A stretch of 64,000 nucleotides of DNA from Nemopilema nomurai. Lineage: Eukaryota; Cnidaria; Scyphozoa; Rhizostomeae; Rhizostomatidae. The translations under genes were made by a program, and so were the position numbers. The notes under the pieces are model-generated. The model saw nothing but the letters and a program-made list of their open reading frames with translations, had not been told where the DNA came from and searched no databases. The stretch covers positions 1,001,959 through 1,065,958 of the forward strand of contig ML133420.1 in NCBI GenBank assembly GCA_003864495.1. The letters run 5' to 3'. Positions 1 to 11,100 of this stretch are shown piece after piece (position 1 is the stretch's first letter; every line of letters starts with the position of its first letter).

Positions 1-3000
1 AAGGCTATAGCCTTGTCGTTTTGCGTAAAAACGGGCAACTTCGAAAACCACTCATATCTTGCAAAATACACGTCTAACAGCTGAACCAAGTACACCAATA
101 GGTTGCCCTTGTTCTGCTCTACAAGACACTGGTAGAAAAGAAGGTCGGAATTTTCCATCAGTTTTGACCAATTTTGCAAGGCTATAGCCTTGTCGTTTTG
201 CGTAAAACGGGGCAACTTCGAAAACCACTCATATCTTGCAAAATACACGTCTAACAGCTGAACCAAGTACACCAATAGGTTGCCCTTGTTCTGCTCTACA
301 AGACACTGGTAGAAAAGAAGGTCGGAATTTTCCATCAGTTTTGACCAATTTTGCAAGGCTATAGCCTTGTCGTTTTGCGTAAAACGGGGCAACTTCGAAA
401 ACCACTCATATCTTGCAAAATACACGTCTAACAGCTGAACCAAGTACACCAATAGGTTGCCCTTGTTGCTCTACAAGACACTGGTAGAAAAGAAGGTCGG
501 AATTTTCCATCAGTTTTGACCAATTTTGCAAGGCTATAGCCTTGTCGTTTTGCGTAAAACGGGGCAACTTCGAAAACCACTCATATCTTGCAAAATACAC
601 GTCTAACAGCTGAACCAAGTACACCAATAGGTTGCCCTTGTTCTGCTCTACAAGACACTGGTAGAAAAGAAGGTCGGAATTTTCCATCAGTTTTGACCAA
701 TTTTGCAAGGCTATAGCCTTGTCGTTTTGCGTAAAACGGGGCAACTTCGAAAACCACTCATATCTTGCAAAATACACGTCTAACAGCTGAACCAAGTACA
801 CCAATAGGTTGCCCTTGTTCTGCTCTACAAGACACTGGTAGAAAAGAAGGTCGGAATTTTCCATCAGTTTTGACCAATTTTGCAAGGCTATAGCCTTGTC
901 GTTTTGCGTAAAACGGGGCAACTTCGAAAACCACTCATATCTTGCAAAATACACGTCTAACAGCTGAACCAAGTACACCAATAGGTTGCCCTTGTTCTGC
1001 TCTACAAGACACTGGTAGAAAAGAAGGTCGGAATTTTCCATCAGTTTTGACCAATTTTGCAAGGCTATAGCCTTGTCGTTTTGCGTAAAACGGGGCAACT
1101 TCGAAAACCACTCATATCTTGCAAAATACACGTCTAACAGCTGAACCAAGTACACCAATAGGTTGCCCTTGTTCTGCTCTACAAGACACTGGTAGAAAAG
1201 AAGGTCGGAATTTTCCATCAGTTTTGACCAATTTTGCAAGGCTATAGCCTTGTCGTTTTGCGTAAAACGGGGCAACTTCGAAAACCACTCATATCTTGCA
1301 AAATACACGTCTAACAGCTGAACCAAGTACACCAATAGGTTGCCCTTGTTCTGCTCTACAAGACACTGGTAGAAAAGAAGGTCGGAATTTTCCATCAGTT
1401 TTGACCAATTTTGCAAGGCTATAGCCTTGTCGTTTTGCGTAAAACGGGGCAACTTCGAAAACCACTCATATCTTGCAAAATACACGTCTAACAGCTGAAC
1501 CAAGTACACCAATAGGTTGCCCTTGTTCTGCTCTACAAGACACTGGTAGAAAAGAAGGTCGGAATTTCCATCAGTTTTGACCATTTTGCAAAGGCTATAG
1601 CCTTGTCGTTTTGCGTAAAACGGGGCAACTTCGAAAACCACTCATATCTTGCAAAATACACGTCTAACAGCTGAACCAAGTACACAATAGGTTGCCCTTG
1701 TTCTGCTCTACAAGACACTGGTAGAAAAGAAGGTCGGAATTTTCCATCAGTTTTGACCAATTTTGCAAGGCTATAGCCTTGTCGTTTTGCGTAAAACGGG
1801 GCAACTTCGAAAACCACTCATATCTTGCAAAATACACGTCTAAGCTGAACCAAGTACACCAATAGGTTGCCCTTGTTCTGCTCTACAAGACACTGGTAGA
1901 AAAGAAGGTCGGAATTTTCCATCAGTTTTGACCAATTTTGCAAGGCTATAGCCTTGTCGTTTTGCGTAAAACGGGGCAACTTCGAAAACCACTCATATCT
2001 TGCAAAATACACGTCTAAGCTGAACCAAGTACACCAATAGGTTGCCCTTGTTCTGCTCTACAAGACACTGGTAGAAAAGAAGGTCGGAATTTTCCATCAG
2101 TTTTGACCAATTTTGCAAGGCTATAGCCTTGTCGTTTTGCGTAAAACGGGGCAACTTCGAAAACCACTCATATCTTGCAAAATACACGTCTAAAGCTGAA
2201 CCAAAGTACACCAATAGGTTGCCCTTGTTCTGCTCTACAAGACACTGGAAAAAGGTCGGAATTTTCCATCAGTTTTGACCAATTTTGCAAGGCTATAGCC
2301 TTGTCGTTTTGCGTAAAACGGGGCAACTTCGAAAACCACTCATATCTTGCAAAATACACGTCTAACAGCTGAACCAAGTACACCAATAGGTTGCCCTTGT
2401 TTGCTCTACAAGACACTGGTAGAAAAGAAGGTCGGAATTTTCATCAGTTTTGACCAATTTTGCAAGGCTATAGCCTTGTCGTTTTGCGTAAAACGGGGCA
2501 ACTTCGAAAACCACTCATATCTTGCAAAATACACGTCTAACAGCTGAACCAAGTACACCAATAGGTTGCCCTTGTTCTGCTCTACAAGACACTGGTAGAA
2601 AAGAAGGTCGGAATTTTCCATCAGTTTTGACCATTTTCCAAGGCTATAGCCTTGTCGTTTTGCGTAAAACGGGGCAACTTCAAAACCACTCATATCTTGC
2701 AAAATACACGTCTAACAGCTAAACCAAGTACACCAATAGGTTGCCCTTGTTCTGCTCTACAAGACACTGGTAGAAAAGAAGGTCGGAATTTTCCATCAGT
2801 TTTGACCAATTTTGCAAGGCTATAGCCTTGTCGTTTTGCGTAAACGGGGCAACTTCGAAAACCACTTATATCTTGCAAAATACACGTCTAACAGCTGAAC
2901 CAAGTACACCTATAGGTTGCCCTTGTTCTGCTCTACAAGACACTGGTAGAAAAGAAGGTCGGAATTTTCCATCAGTTTTGACCAATTTTGCAAGGCTATA

Positions 3001-4508
3001 GCCTTGTCGTTTTGCGTAAAACGGGCAACTTCGAAAACCACTCATATCTTGCAAAATACACGTCTAACAGCTGAACCAAGTACACCAATAGGTTGCCCTT
3101 GTTTTGCTCTACAAGACACTGGTAGAAAAGAAGGTCGGAATTTTCATCAGTTTTGACCAATTTTGCAAGGCTATAGCCTTGTCGTTTTGCGTAAAACGGG
3201 GCAACTTCGAAAACCACTCATATCTTGCAAATACACGTCTAACAGCTGAATCAAGTACACCAATAGTTGCCCTTGTTCTCTCTACAAGACACTGGTAGAA
3301 AAGAAGGTCGGAATTTTCATCAGTTTTTGACCATTTTGCAGGCTATAGCCTTGTCGTTTTGCGTAAAACGGGGCACACTTCAAAATCCACTCATATCTTG
3401 CAAATACACGTCTAACAGCTGAACCAAGTACACCAATAGGTTGCCCTTGTTCTGCTCTACAAGACACTGGTAGAAAAGAAAGTCGGAATTTTCCATCAGT
3501 TTTGACCAATTTTGCAAGGCTATAGGCTTGTCGTTTTGCGTAAAACGGGGCAACTTCGAAAACCACTCATATCTTGCAAAATACACGTCTAACAGCTGAA
3601 CCAAGTACACCAATAGGTGCCCTTGTTCTGCTCTACAAGCATGGTGAAAAGAAGGTCGAATTTTCCATCAGTCTTGACCAATTTGGTGCAAGGCTATATT
3701 GTCGTTTTGCGTAAAACGGGGCAACTTCGAAACCACTCATATCTTGCAAAATAACACGTCTAACAGCTGAACCAAGTACACCAATAGGTTGCCCTTGTTC
3801 TGCTCTACAAGACACTGGTAGAAAAGAAGGTCGGAATTTTCCATCAGTTTTGACCCATTTTCCAAGGCTATAGCCTTGTCGTTTTGCGTAAAACGGGGCA
3901 ACTTCGAAAACCACTCATATCTTGCAAATACACGTCTAACAGCTGAACCAAGTACACCAATAGGTTGCCCTTGTTTTGCTCTACAAGACACTGTAGAAAA
4001 GAAGGTCGGAATTTTCCATCAGTTTTGACCAATTTTGCAAGGCTATAGCCTTTTCGAAAACCACTCATATCTTGCAAAATACACGTCTAACAGCTGAACC
4101 AAGTACACCAATAGGTTGCCCTTGTTTTGCTCTACAAGACACTGGTAGAAAAGAAGGTCGGAATTTTCATCAGTTTTGACCAATTTTGCAAGGCTATAGC
4201 CTTGTCGTTTTGCGTAAAACGGGGCAACTTCGAAAACCACACATATCTTGCAAAATACACGTCTAACAGCTGAACCAAGTACACCAATAGGTTGCCCTTG
4301 TTCTGCTCTACAAGACACTGGTAGAAAAGAAGGTCGGAATTTTCCATCAGTTTTGACCAATTTTGCAAGGCTATAGCCTTGTCGTTTTGCGCAAAACGGG
4401 GCAACTTCGAAAACCATTGATATGTTGCAAAAAAAACGTCTAACAGCTGAACCAAGTACACCAATAGGTTGCCCTTGTTCTGTTCTACAAGACACTGGTA
4501 GAAAAAAA
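1..4508. repeat. Satellite array, 177-bp unit, about 25 copies
   Basis: Head-to-tail tandem array that continues beyond the left edge. The phrase AAGGCTATAGCCTT recurs at about 1, 178, 355, 530, 707 and so on, giving a 177-bp period, with 175 bp in one copy that lost CT. That 14-bp phrase is a perfect palindrome in each intact unit. Copies up to about 1550 are nearly identical. Copies from about 1550 to 4508 carry many single-base indels, some short deletions and substitutions. Because 177 is 59 codons, one minus-strand frame stays open across seven units (406-1641); I read this as a by-product of the period, not a gene. The unit length is close to that of many centromeric or heterochromatic satellites, but location on the chromosome cannot be inferred. 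The indels could be array-edge decay or long-read consensus errors. Confidence 0.97.
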
Positions 4509-5030
4509 GGGTAGAAAAAGGCATTTAGTATTTAAGAGTTATGAAGCCGTTCAGGGGGCAGCAGTTTTCATCAAAAACACTTAGGCTGTAGCCGTAGCGG
4601 AAGGGTCATTTTTCGATCAAATTTTTTCTGTCCAAACGAATTGTAGTCCGTTTAGTAATTCGAGAGAAGCATCTCCGTGTTGGCTACATGCATATGCAGT
4701 TAGTATTTCAAGAGTTTTGTAGCCGTTAACGGTGCAGTAGTTTTCATCAAAAACATTAAGGCTATATATAGCCTTGGTAAAAGGGCCATTTTTCGGTCAA
4801 AATTTTTTCTGACTAAATATGAATGGAATCTTTCGTGCATGGAGAGCATGGCGAGATGAGCATCTTGATGTTGGCTACATGGATATATAATGATATTTGT
4901 CACATGAGCATTCAATGAATATTCGTGTATTTCAAGAGTTATGAAGCCGTTAAAACGGGAATCGTTCTAGACAAAAATTCCAAGGCTATAGCCTCGGACT
5001 TCCCGATTCCCGGTTCTAATAATGGATCTT
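4509..5030. repeat. Diverged satellite-related repeats flanking the array
   Basis: Three related segments begin with GTATTT(C)AAGAGTT...AGCCGTT at 4528, 4703 and 4927, so the spacings are 175 and 224 bp. The first two share TTTTCATCAAAAACA and CATTTTTCGnTCAAA blocks, and each segment has a version of the GGCTATAGCC core. The core near 4767 is expanded to the 18-bp palindrome AAGGCTATATATAGCCTT, near 4981 it reads AAGGCTATAGCCTCGG, and near 4580 it is degraded. These look like an older or separate subfamily of the same satellite that lies outside the homogenised part of the array. Confidence 0.8.
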
Positions 5031-8000
5031 GTGTTTCAGTAGGAAAAAGTTTTAAATTGAAAACGTATCAAAATTCGAGGGAATTTTAAATTATAATCAT
5101 TACATGATATCTATTAAGAAATATGTTTAATGATGTTGCCGAAATCCTCCATTTGAGCTATAGTCTCATCTAAATTTCTTTACCAATAGTTTTACATTCT
5201 TCAACGTTTAAATACTAGTGCTACTAGTAAACAGACAGCCGCTACTGTCCTAATTGACCTAACGACAACGATGCAGGGAGAAAGGGTGAGAGGATATAAC
5301 AGGATATCGTTTGAAAAGATACGTGTAGATGGGTGACTTCCATCCTCTTTTAAATCCTTTAGGTGAAAGCGGACTTAAAAAGGACCCAGTATTTCAGCCT
5401 TTGGCGGTTTCTTATAAACGGGAATGTCCGACGGGAAACTCTCAACTTACGAAATACAAGCTTAAAACGGCAAAAACCATGGCGACAAATACGATGCGGT
5501 AATTTTTTACTCAAATAGCGCAAAAAAGAATGTTTCTAAAGTTAAAACTAGTACTATAGCTATGTCAGGCAAATTTCGGCGAATCTCAAAGAAGCTCTAT
5601 TGTTTTTGTGCCCTTCCCTTATCCCTCTTCCATCTTACCTTGTCTCACTGTTTTCCATGGGAACTTCCCTTGCAAAATTACATTATCATTCTTTCCTTTT
5701 ACATTCATTGATTAAATTTCTTTTCTATCTTTCATTCAATCTCGCTTCTATCTTGAATCGTGCATTGCTTTATTTAAAATTTTACGCCTTTGACGGAGGA
5801 ATAGAAAATTTAAGAGTGATATTGCAAGCTTTCTAGCTTGTAATAATTTGAAATTATTTATTGAAACTTTCAGTCTTTCTCCTCACCTAACCTTTTACTG
5901 CTTTTACATTATTGTCGTCACTTTGAATGTAAATACGTTTGTTTGCATGGGTTTTTACTGTCAATCCAATATAAATCAGTCGAAAACTAGTGAAAACACG
6001 AAAATAACTTGAAGTCAACTGTGGGCAAGATTAAGGATCGCCTATGCATAAATGCGCATTCATTTCAACAATCAAACAGATATCTATTAGGATTTCGAGC
6101 TTTTGCAAATCAGCTGTCCAATGATTGGAATTATTAATAATCAATCAATTACGTTTTAGTGCACGTTTTAAATAATTCACCTCCTTTAACTAATATTTTT
6201 CTATTAAAAATATGGAAAAGTTTTATTGAAACTTGTTTGGTTCTTATCTTTGTTAGCAATCTCTACGCCTGTGTTCACGATTGCACTAGACCATGCAATA
6301 GGCAGATTAAGAAGATCACTGCTCTCCTAGGCAGAATGTAATTTCTTGTATTTTATGTTACAAAATGCTTTCCAAAAACAAACCTTCTCGCTAATACCAA
6401 GACGGGGAAAGGTTGGCAATGCCAATGGGTGATGCAATCGAATATTTTCGTTCAGATGTATAACCGGAAAAAGACGTTGGTTCCTTTTTGCAAATGTAAT
6501 GAATGTTTATTTACTTCCGTATCCGGCATCATTCACTTCCGTAACGTGCGATGGAAAATTTCTTCTTACCTTCAGATTTCGTCTTCTTATTCTTTTTCCT
6601 TGATGATTATAGAAAAATCTATTAACAGAAGTGGATGCATAGACATTAATTTCCTATGAGTGGATGTCAAATGTTGGTTTGGCTGCCTCTAGCACGACAA
6701 GTGCTTTAAAATGAAATATTATTTGTGAATAAAATATGGATAAAATGTGCTTTCCCATTCTGGCTACTTGGGTCGCATGAGGGCTGCCATCTTTAGCCAC
6801 AGTCCTTGTTAACATTTGGGAACATTTAGTATTTCTTTCTCTGCTCTTTCTGCTTTTTCTGTTTTTGAACAACGCATGGATCGTTAATAAGATCTGGGTT
6901 GATGCTTTGTCTGGGAATTGATCGTTTGCTCCAATTTTGAGATTCTGTTCATTCGAATTTTGCATCAGGCTTTAGGCCGAAACAGCAAAACTGTGTTCCG
7001 TAAAAGGTGGCTAAAAAGGATTTGAAGTAGTTGGTTCTGCAAGAGTGTTGAATTTGCAGAGCCGCTTATACGCTTTGCAGAGGTCATGAATCCAACTGCG
7101 TGTGTTGCTTCTGTGATTAACTTCTGAATTATTTTTGGGGGCATCTGCAGAATTATCTTTAAAAAAGAGAAGGAGGCATCAACCTTATGTAGATTGTGAT
7201 AAATAGAGCAATGTAAATTTTCTCTAAAACTGTTGCAACCTATTGTTTACATGAAGATGATGGAAAGATGATGATTAGATGGAAAGGAAAGCGCAAGGGA
7301 ATGTTTGTACAAAAGAAAAAATCTATTGAGCTCATTTGGCATATTGAAATGAATTGAGAATGGCCCCATTAAAGAAAGCAAAAAAAGTTACTAATCTATA
7401 TTGCAATAGTGTATCATATATTCATTGATCAAACATTGATCGAACAATGATCAAACATTGATCAAGCATTGATCGAACATTAATCAGACACTTCAATTAG
7501 CCATTAAAGCCTAGGCTTCATACAATGCATTTGCCATCTACAATGTAAATTCAAGTCCGATTCGGGAACGTTACTGCATCACCATGATACGAACCAAAAT
7601 TATCCGCAAATTTGATATCACAGTGGACAGAAAAGTTACCTTCACGAAGCCTTTTGATTGGAAAACTTCCTTTGAACTTGGCCTACGCAGTTCTGGGACC
7701 AAAAATAATAAAGCTAAATGTTCACTGCATTCACTTCAACTAATTTCCATTTGGTTGTTTCAAATATTTGAGGTAGGTTACTGGAGTATATGCGTTTAAG
7801 TTCATTCGAGAGGTAATCAAAAACTATCCTCTCCATAACAATGGACCGGGACCATTAGTTTATGCTGCCTAGATTTTTAGAGGTAAACCGAGTGTCCATC
7901 GATAGCCAAACAAGGGCATTGTTTGCGATGCAAGTTAATCGATGCTAATCGACAAAGGAGAATACCCTTAGCTAAGAGCCTGGAGTTACCAAGCATATCG

Positions 8001-8164
8001 CCCATGAATAATTAATGTAGCTCTGGTTATGAGCATGACATAACAGGGATCTGATTGTTTTTCACACTGCACTTAGCAGACTAAGCATTTCACCGGGCCT
8101 ACAATGTTTTAGCAGAGACACTTTACTTCCTCCAGAGAACTGTCGCGCCATCTATGTTCCAGCC
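5031..8164. other. Intergenic region upstream of the neprilysin-like gene
   Basis: AT-rich sequence without a convincing coding exon. Short open frames such as 5600-5836, 6654-6965 (-) and 7584-7799 lack recognisable motifs and paired splice sites. The only structured element I found is the 11-bp minisatellite at 7424-7489. The neprilysin promoter and 5' UTR must lie near the right end, but I saw no clear TATA box or initiator. Confidence 0.6.
7424..7489. repeat. 11-bp minisatellite, six units
   Basis: Six consecutive 11-mers of the form ATTGATCRARC (7424, 7435, 7446, 7457, 7468, 7479), each differing from the consensus at 0-2 positions. Each contains TGATC or a one-base variant (the last is TAATC). 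It lies about 0.7 kb upstream of the neprilysin start codon. Confidence 0.9.
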
Positions 8165-11100
8165 ATGGAGTCGGAATTGGAACGTTTCGCGAAGTCGTCC
8201 TCGTGCGCAATGAATGACGAAAAGAAACCACGTCGTCGTCGCTGCGCTGGTGCCCTTTCGTTCATCGTAACAGGAGCGCTCGCTTTGATGCTTGTAGCGG
8301 GAATATTTTACGTCTTCCACTCAGACTCTAGGGAAAACAGCTTCGACGATCTGATTACCACTGGTGGAGCCGTTCGATCCCACGAGGCCAAGCGGACGTT
8401 GTCTGATGGAGAGAGCTTTAAACAGGTTATCTGCAAAACGGAAACCTGTAGAAATGTCTCAAGCTATGTAAAAGGCTGCATGGACGAGAAGGTTGACCCT
8501 TGTGACAACTTTTTCAGGTACGCATGCGGAGGGTGGATCAAGAAAAACCCCATCCCTAAAACAAGCTCTACTTTCTCCACCTTCTCCAAACTGAACCAAC
8601 AAATCGAGAAGATTTTGCGGAAGATCTTGGAAACAGATAGCAGCGCCGATGCAAAAGTGTTGAAGAAGGTAAAAAAGTTTTACCAATCCTGCATGGGTAT
8701 GAAGGGAATAAACAAGAAAGGAGACAAGCCGATAAGAAAGTTGATCAAATACCTAGGATCCTGGCCTATGACCAAAAACAATGATTGGAACGAAAACCAG
8801 TGGGAATTGCTGGACATCCTCTTAAAAATTCATCAAGAGTTCACTTCATCTGGCGGGCCCCTCTTCTCTATCCACGTGAGTGATGATCCAGTTCACAACG
8901 AAAAACATATCATCGAGGTAGGAACCACGTTTAAATTATCTGACTAAATATTGCGTCGTGGATGCAAATTCATGGCAAGACACCAACACCCTTTCAATGC
9001 CTCACATTAGATAGTAAGTTGTCAGCGTTTGACCAGAAAAGAGATTCAAAAGCAAACGTAACATGCATTTACTTCGTATCCTTGCATCCTATTTGGTTCC
9101 CAGTATTTTCATATAGAAAATTAAAATCAGAGTCACCCATGAAATATTGGACTTGCTGTTAGATAGCTCAATGTTTGAAAATACCTCGTACTTCGTAAAC
9201 GGAATTTCTACCACAAATGTACCCAAACCAAGATGCAAAGCAATCTGTCATTTACTTTTAAAAGCTTCTTCAAAGGAGAGGCTAAATATCTCTCAGCCTA
9301 TATCTTTTATTTCGGAGCAGTCTGTCAGAATCAGAAATACTGAAGGCACTCTAACATGAAGATAATGCCTATCGACGAAACTCAGTATAAAAGAGAACAT
9401 TTCAAAGTCTCTTTCAAAAACAGATTATTATCTGCAATCATATTGCTACAACGAGGATAAGGTTGGTTCTATGACAAAACGCTCCATAATACGAAAATCG
9501 AAATCACATTAATTTGCTGGTACTGTTTTCGACCGGCATTCTCTAAAGCGCTTTCGTAATGAAATTAAAAGCAAGTTGCATTTTCAAGGCGACTTGCCCG
9601 TTTCCGTTAGTAACCAGAGAGGATGTTGAATTTTGAAAAGATAAATCGTAAATGAATGGCTTTCTAGATTATTTGCGCTAAAAAGCATCGAGCATCTTGG
9701 ATGCAAAAATGCACCATCGTAAATTCGCTCTTATGATGCCTGGAAGTGAAAAACAAATAAAAGCAGTTATGATTAACCAATGCACAACTACCAGATTATC
9801 ATCATGACCAAGCAGACATAGCCTATACCTCTATTTAGCTGTAACTTGCATGGCTTTAAGCTCGCTAACGAAAGCCAAAACCGGCAGATTTTTACGAAGC
9901 CGCAAGCTGGGCCTAGTGCTGAGGGTGAATATTGTTGCACGGGATGAACGTTGCTTACATGTAAAGACCAGTTAGGTAGAATACGATGGCAAGGCATATA
10001 TTCAAATGTTTCAACAGCACAGTCAAATAATTCAAGCAACTAAGTGATTGTCAGGCAGTGCATCAATCGGAACAAATTGTTAGCTTTCACAAAGCACAAT
10101 CTGGTATTAATTTCACACTCTGCCAGAAAGAAAAGTTTCAACAGGATTCGACAGTAGGGTAAAAACGTATTGATCTTTACCGCGGCATTTAATCGCGAAA
10201 CCTGTGCCTTGAATCAAAGTATGTTCAATACACGCCTCTTAAAGACCATCTGCTAGGCGGACAGCATTACAATGCGCATGAACGGTCACGGGTCACTGCG
10301 CTGCTTACGTTTAACAGAAACCTGCAATGTTTTCGTTGGCCTTCAGTGGCCTTGATTCCTACAGGATACGGCTGACGCAAGCACGCCTTTCCGCCTCGGC
10401 TTTAATGACGCATTCGACATTGGCAACGAACAATACTTAACATACCTTTCTCTGAACTCTTTCTATTTAAGTAAAACATCTGGATCAAAGAACTCGCTCA
10501 AAAGCAAACAATATGCTGACAGGAATAACTAGCACAGCAAAATTGGCAATAACATTTTCTCAAAAAATGTAGTTCATCCTAATAAATTTTTGCGCAGGTT
10601 ATTTGACTCTTGCTTATGTGAGAATGGGTCGTCGCATACAATGCGTTGCTGAAACCCATTTAACAGATAAAAACAAATTACGTCGCCCGTTTCGAATCCA
10701 AGGAACTTGGAATAGTAATAAATCGGCATCTATTGCAACGTATCGACAGTTTCTTACAGAGAAATTTTGTAAAGCTGTCCCTGATGAAACTGCTGACATT
10801 AGAAAATAAAGTAGAGCTGTTTAATCAATGCTCAGAGGGAAATATTGATAACGTAATTTCTACAGGAACAGCTTTCTTTCAAAACCATCTGGGCCGTGTT
10901 GTTTGAGTTGCTAATCACAAATTGCTTCTGCAGGTTGACCAGGCAGGACCGAGTCTTCCAAGAGAGATTTACTTCGATAAGCCAAAGGTAAAACAATTAT
11001 CAATCGTCTTCATTTTGTTTTCCTATGTCAGGGACAATCATACCAAAATAAAATTCATGAAGGTGTTACCAGGAAAGCTTTAACTATCAAAGGGATAATT

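Noticed and set aside
1..4508. CRISPR array
   Set aside because: Units are contiguous 177-bp repeats with no unique spacers, and the surrounding genes are intron-containing animal genes.
406..4524. Family of repetitive proteins on the minus strand
   Set aside because: The frames arise from the 177-bp period; they shift frame repeatedly through the array and have no start context, promoter or domain.
10603..10809. Small plus-strand gene in neprilysin intron 1
   Set aside because: The 68-codon frame has an opposing frame of similar length, no motif, and no splice or family evidence.
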